Below are positions 1-7,346 of a stretch of 64,000 nucleotides of DNA, one piece after another. The stretch comes from Mycobacteroides sp. LB1 (GTDB lineage Bacteria > Actinomycetota > Actinomycetes > Mycobacteriales > Mycobacteriaceae): the NCBI RefSeq assembly GCF_013449725.1, contig NZ_JACCFF010000001.1, positions 248,001 to 312,000 of the forward strand, in the 5' to 3' direction. The translations under genes were made by a program, and so were the position numbers. Below the pieces are notes generated by a model. The model saw only the letters and a list, made by a program, of their open reading frames with translations. It did no database searches and had not been told where the DNA came from. Positions within the stretch are counted from its first letter, which is position 1, and the number at the start of each line of letters is the position of its first letter.

Positions 1-1
1 C

Positions 2-403
2 ACCGTCGTCGAAGGCTTATGGGATGCCCTGCGGTTGGGTGATCTGGCTGCCATCGACGAATCCCTCGACGAGAACGTGAGCTGGGAGAACGTCGGGCTG
101 CCCGCGGTGCGTGGACGACGTGCGGTCATGCGGTTCATGGGGCTGATGAACAGCCCGTGGGCCGGGTTCGACGTGAAGATCCATCGAATCGCTGCCGAGG
201 GCAACACCGTGATGACGGAACGGACCGATGTGATCATCGCGGGCCCGCTGCATATCGGGTTCTGGGTCTGCGGGGTCTTCGAGGTCTCCGACGACGGCAG
301 GATCGTCCTGTGGCGTGACTACGGCGACGTCCTGAACATCACCAAGGGTCTGGTGCGGGGCATCCTCGGGATCGCGATCCCTGCGCTGCGCCCGAAGCTC
401 TGA
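2..403 (+). CDS. ephG: Limonene-1,2-epoxide hydrolase family protein, 5' partial (EphG-like)
   Basis: The frame is already open at the first bases, so the N-terminus lies outside the window; 133 residues are visible. Two motifs fit the epoxide hydrolase triad of this family: an Arg-x-Asp in TERTDVI and a second Asp in LWRDYGD. Members are about 150 aa single-domain, cone-shaped enzymes that add water to epoxides without a covalent intermediate. The M. tuberculosis counterpart by position is Rv2740 (ephG), just before the psp locus, as here. The natural substrate is not known; steroid or fatty epoxides are plausible. The next gene converges with it, 3 bases away. Confidence 0.85.
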   Translation, partial: TVVEGLWDALRLGDLAAIDESLDENVSWENVGLPAVRGRRAVMRFMGLMNSPWAGFDVKIHRIAAEGNTVMTERTDVIIAGPLHIGFWVCGVFEVSDDGRIVLWRDYGDVLNITKGLVRGILGIAIPALRPKL

Positions 404-406
404 CTA

Positions 407-613
407 TCACGGCAGCGGGGTTTTGTCGGTATCCATCACCGCGCGGTACAGCATCACACCGCCAAGGATCAGCACGCCGACCACCAGCATCGGGACCAAG
501 AGTTTGAAGATGGCGCCCACCACGAGGAATGCCAGCCACACGACCAGCAGCACGCCAATGATCTTCCACAACACAGGTACCCACCGTTCTCTCGACTTGC
601 TGCGATAGAGCAA
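407..613 (-). CDS. Small two-helix membrane protein downstream of pspM
   Basis: A 68-aa protein made almost wholly of two hydrophobic segments (roughly residues 16-36 and 38-57), with a basic N-terminus (YRSKSRER) and an acidic, Pro-containing tail. It starts with TTG at 613; a GTG 13 codons in is an alternative, so the start is unsure. It follows pspM on the same strand after a 63-base gap. That is the position of Rv2742c in the M. tuberculosis psp operon, but I see no sequence reason to call it an orthologue. A small partner of the Psp membrane-stress system is possible. No enzymatic motif is present. Confidence 0.6.
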   Translation of the reverse strand: MLYRSKSRERWVPVLWKIIGVLLVVWLAFLVVGAIFKLLVPMLVVGVLILGGVMLYRAVMDTDKTPLP

Positions 614-676
614 GCCTGGCAGGGGGATCAGCGCCTGAGGAACCCCGGAACCCGAAGATCAGGGAAAGATCGGGGA

Positions 677-1504
677 TTACCCTGACAGCTGGCCGAGCTC
701 GTCGAGTGCACCCGCCCAGCCGGTGAGACGGTCGGTGGCCGATACCAGGTCATCGAAGAGCGGGCCACGTGACATCGGCGATGCCACCACCGCACCACCG
801 TTGCCGGCCGATACCAACTGCGCTGCCGCGGTAACCAACTCGTTGTATTGCCGCACACCGGTATCGAGCTGCGCGGTGAACGCGTTGATGGTGGGCTGCA
901 GGAACTCCCGGGTATGCGGGGCCTCGACGGCGGCTCGCTCCATGGACACGACTTCCTTGGCGGTCGCCGCCATCACGAAGGCTGCCTCATTGGCGGCCGA
1001 AAGAACCTGACGTCCTTCACTGTCCGGAATCATGTTGCCGCGCTCCACTACTCCGAGGAGGGAGAACAGCCCGCGTTCAGCAGCATCCAACGCGGCCATG
1101 GGCGGACGCGCCGCCGATCCGGGCGGCGGCAGTCGCCGCTCCACACCGGGACGGGGCGGTGGCAGCGGCTCGGCCTTGAGGAAGCGGTACCGCACAAACA
1201 AATAGGTCGCCGGAATCGCGCAGCCGGCGGCAAGCAGACCCGGAATGATCAGCATCCAGAACGGCGCGCCAGTGGTCGCAAGCACTGTGGTGACGAGTAC
1301 CAGGGCCGCGCAGGCCAGTGCCCAGCGGATACTCCAGCGCTTGGCTCGCAGCCGCTTTCGCAACAGCTTCTCGCGCTTATCGGACATCGCCCGCAAGCGG
1401 GCGGCAAGCTCCTCACCGAGATCGTTGACATTGTTCAACACCCGGCGCATCAGCTGCTCCCAGCTTCCTTGCACCGCGGCGCGGAGGGGTGGCTGGGGCG
1501 TCAT
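677..1504 (-). CDS. pspM: Phage-shock membrane protein PspM (Rv2743c-like)
   Basis: A 275-aa protein with a basic, helical N-terminal part, two transmembrane helices at about residues 57-100, a proline-rich linker (PLPPPRPG) and a long helical C-terminal domain. The size and order match Rv2743c (270 aa), the mycobacterial integral membrane partner that binds PspA and localises it to the membrane. The ATG at 1504 was preferred over upstream starts because it gives the family length and leaves the terminator hairpin at 1559-1598 outside the gene. It follows pspA by 108 bases, which is unusually long for this operon and is filled by that hairpin. Confidence 0.82.
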   Translation of the reverse strand: MTPQPPLRAAVQGSWEQLMRRVLNNVNDLGEELAARLRAMSDKREKLLRKRLRAKRWSIRWALACAALVLVTTVLATTGAPFWMLIIPGLLAAGCAIPATYLFVRYRFLKAEPLPPPRPGVERRLPPPGSAARPPMAALDAAERGLFSLLGVVERGNMIPDSEGRQVLSAANEAAFVMAATAKEVVSMERAAVEAPHTREFLQPTINAFTAQLDTGVRQYNELVTAAAQLVSAGNGGAVVASPMSRGPLFDDLVSATDRLTGWAGALDELGQLSG

Positions 1505-1558
1505 GTTCACATTGTGCCCGAAAATTTCGCCGCCGCCGAGTGTGCATGTCAGCACAAC

Positions 1559-1598
1559 AAATCCGCCGAGTGGGCGCGGGCGCTCACTCGGCGGATTT
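1559..1598 (-). terminator. Intrinsic-terminator hairpin between pspA and pspM
   Basis: Two perfect 14-base arms, 1559-1572 (AAATCCGCCGAGTG) and 1585-1598 (CACTCGGCGGATTT), enclose a 12-base loop. Read on the minus strand it begins 15 bases after the pspA stop codon and is followed by a partly U-rich stretch (ATTTGTTGT). A second copy of CCGCCGAGTG at 1533-1542 could pair with the same arm, giving a weaker alternative hairpin. Seen directly; termination or attenuation is inferred. Confidence 0.75.
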
Positions 1599-1612
1599 GG
1601 GAAGACAGGAAG

Positions 1613-2419
1613 TTACTGCTGGCCCAGCGGATTGGCCGGTTTGGCCGTCTCGGCCGCCGCGGGCGCCGAGATGGCCGAGTCGCCGGTGGGCAGCGCCTCA
1701 CCCTTCATGGAAGCGCGGATCTGCTCCAGACGCGAATGCCCGGCCATCTGCACACTGGCCTGCTGCACCTCGATCATGCGGCCCTGTACCGAGCCCTGCG
1801 CCAGCTCCGCCGAGCCCAGAGCATTGGCATAACGGCGCTCGATTTTCTCGCGTACCTCGTCCAGGCTCGGGGTGTTACCGGGGGCGGCCAGCTCGCTCAT
1901 CGAGCGCAGCGAGGCGGACACCTGCTCCTGCATCTTCGCCTGCTCCAGCTGGCTCAGCAGCTTGGTGCGCTCGGCGATGCGCTGCTGCAGCATCATCGCG
2001 TTCTGCTCGACAGCCTTCTTGGCCTGGGCTGCGGCGGCGAGCGCCTGGTCGTGCAGCGACTTGAGGTCCTCGACGCTCTGCTCGGCGGTGACCAGCTGGG
2101 CGGCGAAAGCCTCGGCGGCGTTGTTGTATTCGGTGGCCTTCGTGCCATCACCCCCACCGGTGGCTTGATCGGCGAGGTTGAGGGCCTGACGAACGTTGAC
2201 CTGGAGCTTCTCAACATCGGCGAGCTGACGGTTGAGTCGCATCTCCAGCTGACGCTGATTCCCGATGACCGAGGCGGCCTGCTGTGAGAGCGCTTGATGA
2301 TTCCGCTGGGCCTCCTCGATGGCCTGCTGAATCTGCACCTTCGGGTCTGCGTTCTCGTCGATCTTCGCGTTGAACAGCGCCATCAGGTACTTCCACGCCT
2401 TGACGAACGGGTTAGCCAT
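1613..2419 (-). CDS. pspA: Phage-shock protein A homologue (35-kDa antigen)
   Basis: A 268-aa protein that is nearly all coiled coil, starting [17 protein letters not shown], the amphipathic membrane-binding helix of PspA/IM30 (ESCRT-III-like) proteins. It corresponds to Rv2744c, the 35-kDa antigen, which binds stressed membranes and is controlled with ClgR and SigE. The ATG at 2419 gives the conserved MANPF start; a longer frame upstream lacks similarity. The C-terminal 35 residues are Ala/Pro-rich and probably disordered. It lies 123 bases downstream of clgR on the same strand, so it may be cotranscribed from the SigE-type promoter or have its own start. Confidence 0.95.
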   Translation of the reverse strand: MANPFVKAWKYLMALFNAKIDENADPKVQIQQAIEEAQRNHQALSQQAASVIGNQRQLEMRLNRQLADVEKLQVNVRQALNLADQATGGGDGTKATEYNNAAEAFAAQLVTAEQSVEDLKSLHDQALAAAAQAKKAVEQNAMMLQQRIAERTKLLSQLEQAKMQEQVSASLRSMSELAAPGNTPSLDEVREKIERRYANALGSAELAQGSVQGRMIEVQQASVQMAGHSRLEQIRASMKGEALPTGDSAISAPAAAETAKPANPLGQQ

Positions 2420-2542
2420 GGGATCGATCCGCCTTCTGTCGCAATCGTCGATGTCTAGGTGGTGCGTGGGGTCCAACTTATCTGTTGCACGTCGATCCCC
2501 ACACCCCCTACCGGGCGCAAAACAACGCGATCGCCACAGTAG

Positions 2543-2893
2543 TTAGGCGGCCGCCATTGCGCGAACCTGCGGGATGACGACCTTGGTTACGACATCGATC
2601 CCGCTGAGTGAGCCGGCCGTTGACGCCGACGCGGCCTGCGGAGCTGCATCGGGGGCCTCACGACGCGCCAGTCTGACGCTGACCTCGGATAACACCTCCG
2701 AAAGCGGGAGCTCGAGCGCACCGCAGATCGCGGCCAGCAGCTCGCTGGAGGCTTCCTTGCGGCCGCGTTCCACCTCGGACAGGTATCCCAAGCTGACGCG
2801 TGCCGTGTCGGACACTTCACGCAACGTCTTGCCCTGCCCGGAGCGAGCACGCCGCAGGGTGTCGCCGATGGCGTCTCGAAGCAACAGCGCCAT
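2543..2893 (-). CDS. clgR: ClgR, XRE-family activator of Clp protease and psp genes
   Basis: A 116-aa regulator with one helix-turn-helix at about residues 8-62 (TLRREVS-like entry, then [19 protein letters not shown]), typical of ClgR (Rv2745c, 112 aa). In mycobacteria it activates clp genes, pspA and itself on envelope stress. The C-terminus ends AMAAA, like the C-terminal Ala-Ala that marks ClgR for ClpP proteolysis in other actinobacteria. The ATG at 2893 is preceded by the purine-rich GGAGAT. A SigE-type promoter lies 70-96 bases upstream. In M. tuberculosis pgsA3 sits directly upstream; here a 5.7-kb island separates them. Confidence 0.95.
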   Translation of the reverse strand: MALLLRDAIGDTLRRARSGQGKTLREVSDTARVSLGYLSEVERGRKEASSELLAAICGALELPLSEVLSEVSVRLARREAPDAAPQAASASTAGSLSGIDVVTKVVIPQVRAMAAA

Positions 2894-2944
2894 GTCTATC
2901 TCCTTTTCCGGCAGCGGGACCGTCCGCGTCCGTACTGCGTAGTA

Positions 2945-2965
2945 GTTGAGTCTGACCTACTCAAC
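2945..2965. promoter_or_regulatory. Inverted repeat overlapping the clgR promoter -10
   Basis: Seven-base arms GTTGAGT (2945-2951) and ACTCAAC (2959-2965) are separated by seven bases. The right arm covers most of the CGTT -10 element of the SigE-type promoter, so a protein bound here would block it. The binding factor is unknown; a redox or ClgR-type regulator would be a guess. Confidence 0.4.
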
Positions 2966-2989
2966 GCTGTCCCGCAGCCGGAGGTTCCC
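2963..2989 (-). promoter_or_regulatory. SigE/ECF-type promoter of clgR
   Basis: On the minus strand GGGAACC (2989-2983) is followed after exactly 16 bases by CGTT (2966-2963). This fits the mycobacterial SigE/ECF consensus GGGAAC-N15/16-CGTT. SigE is known to drive clgR in M. tuberculosis, so this links the psp/clp module here to envelope stress. The match is seen directly; SigE itself is inferred from consensus and context. Confidence 0.8.
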
Positions 2990-3182
2990 GGAGGTTTGGG
3001 CTGATTGGTAGTTACGCACCTGCACGTCAGGAGCTGACGGAATCGAAGCCAGCGGTCACGTGAAGGATCCCTGGTAACCAACAATGAACACATCCGCACC
3101 ACGCATGCTGAATACGCTGTCATCAAGGATGACTACCGATCCGGGCACAGCCAGTCACCAGCTGGATATGAAGGAGTTCTTT

Positions 3183-3671
3183 ATGAGTGACAGGACACTC
3201 GGGCATGGCAAGATCCAGTTCGCAGGACGGTCGGAGCTGGAAGCATTCAATGCCGACATCGTGGCGCAGCTGCGAGCCAACGACGGAAAAGTCACCGACG
3301 GCCTATACGCCGGAGCGGACCGCTTCCTGTTGCTGCATACGGTGGGTGCCAAGAGCGGTGAACCAAGAGTCAGCCCGTTGTTTTACCTGGACTGGGAGGG
3401 CCACTGGTACCTTGTCGGCTCGTTTTGGGGCAACCGCAGTCATCCCGCATGGGTCTACAACCTGCGCGCGAACCCGAAGGCAACGGTCGAGATCAAGACC
3501 CGCACCGTCAACGTAATCGCCCGCGAGCTCACCCCCGACGAACACATCCGGGTCTGGGCACATCTGGTCCAGCTGGCGCCTGTCTTCGCCGAATACCAGC
3601 TCAAGACAGAACGGCGCATCAGCCTCTTCGAACTCACTGCCGAAACACAGGTTCAACCAACCAGAGAATGA
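3183..3671 (+). CDS. F420H2-dependent nitroreductase/oxidoreductase family protein (Ddn-like)
   Basis: A 162-aa split-barrel protein of the deazaflavin-dependent nitroreductase family. Visible signatures are FLLLHTVGAKSGEPRVSPLFY, the usual cofactor-contact strand pair, and HPAWVYNLRANPKATVEI, which is strongly conserved in this group. Members reduce quinones or other electron-poor substrates with F420H2; a few activate nitroimidazole drugs. The ATG at 3183 is preceded by AAGGAG at good spacing; a longer frame from 3084 has no such site. It is transcribed away from clgR and converges with the chorismate mutase gene. Its substrate cannot be told from sequence. It may belong to the inserted island. 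Confidence 0.85.
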   Translation: MSDRTLGHGKIQFAGRSELEAFNADIVAQLRANDGKVTDGLYAGADRFLLLHTVGAKSGEPRVSPLFYLDWEGHWYLVGSFWGNRSHPAWVYNLRANPKATVEIKTRTVNVIARELTPDEHIRVWAHLVQLAPVFAEYQLKTERRISLFELTAETQVQPTRE

Positions 3672-3688
3672 CGCGCCACCCGCCAAAT

Positions 3689-4018
3689 CTATGGAACCCG
3701 TCTCGGCAGCCCCACCACCACGGACTCCACCCGGCACGTCTCCCCGATGATCAGGTCGTAGAGCCTGTCGAGAAAATTCTGATCGATACCGTGCTGCTCT
3801 CCGTACCGGGCTGCGCGCTCTTTGACGAACGCGATCCGTTGCGGCTGCATCACTGCCACTCCAGTCTCCGCTTTGTACTGACCGATCCGTACGCACGTTT
3901 CGATTCTCCGACGGAGCGCATCCAGGAATTGCTCATCGATCGTGTCGAGCTCATTGCGTAGCGCTTGCAGCGCAACAGGTGCATCACCACCACTGTGTGG
4001 AGTCAGCTGTGCTGTCAT
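3689..4018 (-). CDS. papB: AroQ-type (4-amino-4-deoxy)chorismate mutase, PapB-like
   Basis: A 109-aa all-helical AroQ-class mutase: LRNELDTIDEQFLDALRRR supplies helix 1 and QPQRIAFVKERAARYGEQHG and LYDLIIGETCR the rest of the site. This last part resembles 4-amino-4-deoxychorismate mutases of chloramphenicol and pristinamycin clusters. It would turn 4-amino-4-deoxychorismate into 4-amino-4-deoxyprephenate in the cytoplasm. It is the last gene of an operon with a dehydrogenase (27 bases upstream) and an aminodeoxychorismate synthase, which is what points to the amino substrate. Plain chorismate mutase activity is the alternative. Confidence 0.85.
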   Translation of the reverse strand: MTAQLTPHSGGDAPVALQALRNELDTIDEQFLDALRRRIETCVRIGQYKAETGVAVMQPQRIAFVKERAARYGEQHGIDQNFLDRLYDLIIGETCRVESVVVGLPRRVP

Positions 4019-4045
4019 GCCATTCCTTTCTGTCGAACTTTGCGC

Positions 4046-4972
4046 TTACGAAGACTTCTGGCCCAATGGATTTGGCCAGGACGCGGGCAGCGCCTCGAGC
4101 ATGTCCTGACCTTGGTTGCGGAGTCCACACGCGGTGGGCCCCAGAAAATCGTTGATCTCGGCGAACAGCGCACCGAAATTCGACTCGCCCTGCGCGAGAG
4201 CCCCATTCAGCCTGTGCAACCCCGTCGACAACGCCTCGCGAGCCCCCGGCGCATGAGGATTCGCATGCTGGATATCCCAATAGACCTCGGGGGTTCCGCC
4301 GGAGACACGTGCCAACAATGCAAGCAGCGCCTGAAAGGGAGGCGGCGCCACCCGCACCAATTGTTGGATATCGACACCGCTTTGCAGCAGCGCTGTTCCA
4401 AAACTAAGGATGGCCGAGTGCGTCAAGGCTTGCACGCTCGCGGTGATCGCGTCATGTTCGTCCGGCCCCATGAGAACAACGGGGAATCCGCCGTCCTCGA
4501 TGACCTCCACGAGCGCCTTCCCTTTCGGCCCGTCGCGCAGCACTACCGCGGCCACCGGGCGCCCCTGTGCCCCCAGTGACGGCGCGAACATCGGGTTCAG
4601 GCTCATCGCCTCGACATCGGCGTCTACCGATGCCCAGGTCGTGGTGATGGTGGCCTTCACCGAGAGCGTGTCGGCAAGCAGCGCACCGGGCTTCACCAGC
4701 GACGCGATGACGGGAAGGGCCGCGCATACAACGTTCTCCGGCACGGCCAGCAGCACCAGATCCGCATCGGTGAGGGCCGCGCGCAGCCGCTGCCCGGACT
4801 GCAAAATGTCTCCTTCGACCACACGATGTGAGCTCCCTGATTCGCCAATCGCTGTGCCCGGCAGGTCAACCACCGTCGTCTCCAGTCCGCCCACCGCGAA
4901 CAGGTTGGCGAACAGTGCCCCGACGGCACCGGCACCCCCGACGACGATCACGTTGTCAAGGGGATTCAGCAC
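4046..4972 (-). CDS. papC: Prephenate dehydrogenase family enzyme, PapC-like
   Basis: A 308-aa TyrA-family protein with an N-terminal Rossmann fold (VIVVGGAGAVGALFANLFA) and the NPMFAP and DEHDAITASVQALTHSAIL motifs of prephenate dehydrogenases. In papA-B-C operons this enzyme oxidatively decarboxylates 4-amino-4-deoxyprephenate to 4-aminophenylpyruvate with NAD+. The GTG start at 4972 overlaps the end of papA by seven bases, so the two are translationally coupled. NPMFAP replaces the HPMFG/HPM form of many TyrA proteins, as seen in pathway-specific relatives. Ordinary tyrosine synthesis is possible but less likely given the neighbours. Confidence 0.85.
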   Translation of the reverse strand: MLNPLDNVIVVGGAGAVGALFANLFAVGGLETTVVDLPGTAIGESGSSHRVVEGDILQSGQRLRAALTDADLVLLAVPENVVCAALPVIASLVKPGALLADTLSVKATITTTWASVDADVEAMSLNPMFAPSLGAQGRPVAAVVLRDGPKGKALVEVIEDGGFPVVLMGPDEHDAITASVQALTHSAILSFGTALLQSGVDIQQLVRVAPPPFQALLALLARVSGGTPEVYWDIQHANPHAPGAREALSTGLHRLNGALAQGESNFGALFAEINDFLGPTACGLRNQGQDMLEALPASWPNPLGQKSS

Positions 4973-7032
4973 CGCGGCTCGCCCGTCTCGGCACCGGCAA
5001 GCGCGGTGAGAATGGGACGGGACTTCACCACGGTTTCTTCGTACTCACGCTGCGGATCCGATAACGCCACAATGGCCCCGCCCACTCCGAACGTCGCCGC
5101 GCGGTCCGTGACAACCAGCGCCCTGATGACAATGCTGAGATCTGCTGCGCCGCAGAGTGAAAACCAGCCGAGGGCTCCCGAATACACACCCCGCGGTCCG
5201 TCTTCGAGTTTGTCGATCAACTCCATGGCACGAACTTTGGGAGCACCTGTCATGGATCCGCCCGGAAAGGCAGCCCGCACGCAATCGACGGCACTCACCT
5301 CGTCGCGCAACGTCCCCCTGATGGTCGAGATCAGTTGATGGACAGAGGAATAGGATTCGACGTACATCATGTCCGGCACGTGCACAGAGCCCACGTCACA
5401 GACCGCGTTGAGATCATTGCGCAGTAGGTCGACGATCATGAGGTTCTCAGCACGGTCCTTCTCGCTGTGCATGAGCTCCAACCTCAGGTGCTCGTCCTCT
5501 ACTTCGGTCAGTCCCCGCGGCCGGGTTCCCTTTATCGGCTTGGACTCGACGACGCGATCTGAACCGATCGTCAGGAATCGCTCGGGGGATCCGCTGAGCA
5601 CAGACACCCCGGGGAACTGCAGCAGCGCCCCGTAGGGCACCGGGCTGACCTCGCGAAGTTGCAGATAGGTGGCCGGCACGTCGATTTCCGCATCGACCTC
5701 GACCTCGTTGGTCAAGCAGATCTGATAGGCCTCCCCGTCGCGTATCTCGTGCAGGGATTTCTCGATTCTCTCCAGATACGCACTCTTGCTGTGCCGGGGA
5801 TGCAGCAGACCATGCCGCTCGAACACAACGGGCACGGGTGCCAATGTGCTCGGCTCCCTCGACGCAGACTCGCACTCCGTCAGTGACTCGATCTGTCGGG
5901 TGACCGAGTCCATCCAGAGGTCGGCGGTGGGATCCTCATCGGAAGCGACCAGGGCAAGCAGATGGCAGTTGCGCTGCTCGTGATCCATGACCACCGCTCG
6001 GTCGACGAAGAGCATTGCCGCATCTACCGTCGGGGATGTGTGCGCGTTCGCCCCGAAGAGGTCGGCCTTCAGCTCGTAGCCGAGAAAGCCGACGTACCCC
6101 AGATTGAAGTTGAAAGGCAGATCGTCAGGCTTTTCGACGAATCGAGCCCGCAACTCACGGTCGAGGTAGTCGAAAATAGATCCGTCGACCATTTCCTCTC
6201 GGCCGTCGGGTAACACCACCCGAACCTTTTGTTCGGACACACGGTAGGAAACAAACTCGGCCAGCGGCCCGCCACCGCTTCCCAGGATCGAATAGCGGGA
6301 CACACCGTCGATAACCGCGCTACTGTCCAACCAGAATGACATCGACGATTCCGCAAAGCATTCTTGATATATGGCGGCCGCCGCGGGGAAATTCGCGAGA
6401 ACCCGCGATTTCACCACGGCGGAACTCTGCATGGGTAGCTGAAACCGGCGCCGCCGTGTCGACGTCAGGGCCAGATCTCGGAAGTTACTCATAAGCTCGG
6501 CGCCGAACTCGGTCCCGATGGATTCGGGGTGAAACTGCACTCCCCAGATCGGCGCAGTGCGGTGCCGGACGGCCATCACCAAGCCGTCATCGGTCCATGC
6601 GATCTCCTCGAGATCCCTGGGCGTCTCCTCGACGATCAACGAGTGATACCGAATCACCGACATCGGCGACGGAACACCCTTAAACAGGTCAACTCCATTG
6701 TGCCGCAATTTTGAAGCGCGTCCGTGCATCGGCTCCGGGGCATGACGAACCGACCCGCCGAACATGTGCGCGATACCTTGATGCCCAAGACACACCCCCA
6801 AAGCGGGAAGCCCGCTTTCGACAATCACACGGGCGCTGATGCCGAAGTCACGTGCGCGGTCGGGCCGCCCGGGCCCCGGCGATATCACAACGGCGTCGTA
6901 CTCGTCGAGCATTAGTTGCGACCACTGCACGTCATTGCGCACCACCGTCGGCGGCCGACCACATACTTCGCCGATGAGTTGATACAGGTTGTAGGTGAAT
7001 GAGTCATAGTTATCGATGAGCAGCATTTTCAT
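4966..7032 (-). CDS. papA: Fused glutamine-dependent 4-amino-4-deoxychorismate synthase (PabA-PabB, PapA-like)
   Basis: A 688-aa fusion. Residues 1-195 are a class I glutamine amidotransferase with nucleophile Cys81 (GVCLGHQ) and His168/Glu170 (FHPES). Residues 205-680 are a chorismate-binding domain with PIKGTRPRG at 499-507, SEKDRAENLMIVDLLRNDL and GGSMTGAPK. The Lys in PIKGT is the mark of aminodeoxychorismate synthases; anthranilate synthases have Ala there. It makes 4-amino-4-deoxychorismate from chorismate and glutamine. The ATG at 7032 starts MKMLLIDNYDSFT, the usual amidotransferase N-terminus; a longer frame to 7197 is not family-like. As first gene of a pap-type operon it probably feeds 4-aminophenylpyruvate rather than folate. 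Confidence 0.92.
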   Translation of the reverse strand: MKMLLIDNYDSFTYNLYQLIGEVCGRPPTVVRNDVQWSQLMLDEYDAVVISPGPGRPDRARDFGISARVIVESGLPALGVCLGHQGIAHMFGGSVRHAPEPMHGRASKLRHNGVDLFKGVPSPMSVIRYHSLIVEETPRDLEEIAWTDDGLVMAVRHRTAPIWGVQFHPESIGTEFGAELMSNFRDLALTSTRRRRFQLPMQSSAVVKSRVLANFPAAAAIYQECFAESSMSFWLDSSAVIDGVSRYSILGSGGGPLAEFVSYRVSEQKVRVVLPDGREEMVDGSIFDYLDRELRARFVEKPDDLPFNFNLGYVGFLGYELKADLFGANAHTSPTVDAAMLFVDRAVVMDHEQRNCHLLALVASDEDPTADLWMDSVTRQIESLTECESASREPSTLAPVPVVFERHGLLHPRHSKSAYLERIEKSLHEIRDGEAYQICLTNEVEVDAEIDVPATYLQLREVSPVPYGALLQFPGVSVLSGSPERFLTIGSDRVVESKPIKGTRPRGLTEVEDEHLRLELMHSEKDRAENLMIVDLLRNDLNAVCDVGSVHVPDMMYVESYSSVHQLISTIRGTLRDEVSAVDCVRAAFPGGSMTGAPKVRAMELIDKLEDGPRGVYSGALGWFSLCGAADLSIVIRALVVTDRAATFGVGGAIVALSDPQREYEETVVKSRPILTALAGAETGEPRC

Positions 7033-7346
7033 GTGCCGAACCCCAAAGGTTGGCAACGGCCGGATCCGCTCCAGGGATTGGAGACAGTTTTTACTTGACC
7101 CGTAATTTGGCCACTCCCGTATGTCAATTTTATTAACGCTGTCGAATCGGTTCATGCACGCTACCGCACAGCAATCCGGACCGGTAGACATTCGCATCAG
7201 CCACGGCGCACTAAATTGCGCGAATCCGGCTGCCTAATCGCTGGACCGGATGGGCAAAGGTGAGGCATGATGCACCATGCGGTGGAAACCACGCCATACT
7301 GCGCCTTCGCTCCCGCATTCGAACATCACCCCGGTAGGAATTAACC
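7033..7346. other. Divergent intergenic region, pap operon / FAD monooxygenase
   Basis: This 314-base stretch separates the leftward pap operon from the rightward monooxygenase and should hold both promoters. The part next to papA is less GC-rich than the genes. A TTGACA at 7127-7122 (minus strand) could be a -35 for papA, but the hexamer 17 bases on (TACGGG) is a poor -10. No convincing operator, RNA or gene was seen. Confidence 0.4.

Noticed and set aside
848..2287. A 479-codon open frame on the plus strand across pspM and pspA
   Set aside because: It is antisense to two clearly conserved genes, has biased shadow composition (His/Gly/Arg/Leu-rich) and no family features.
4966..7032. Anthranilate or isochorismate-type synthase identity for the chorismate enzyme
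   Set aside because: The PIKGT lysine and the fused amidotransferase fit aminodeoxychorismate synthase; anthranilate synthases have PIAGT.
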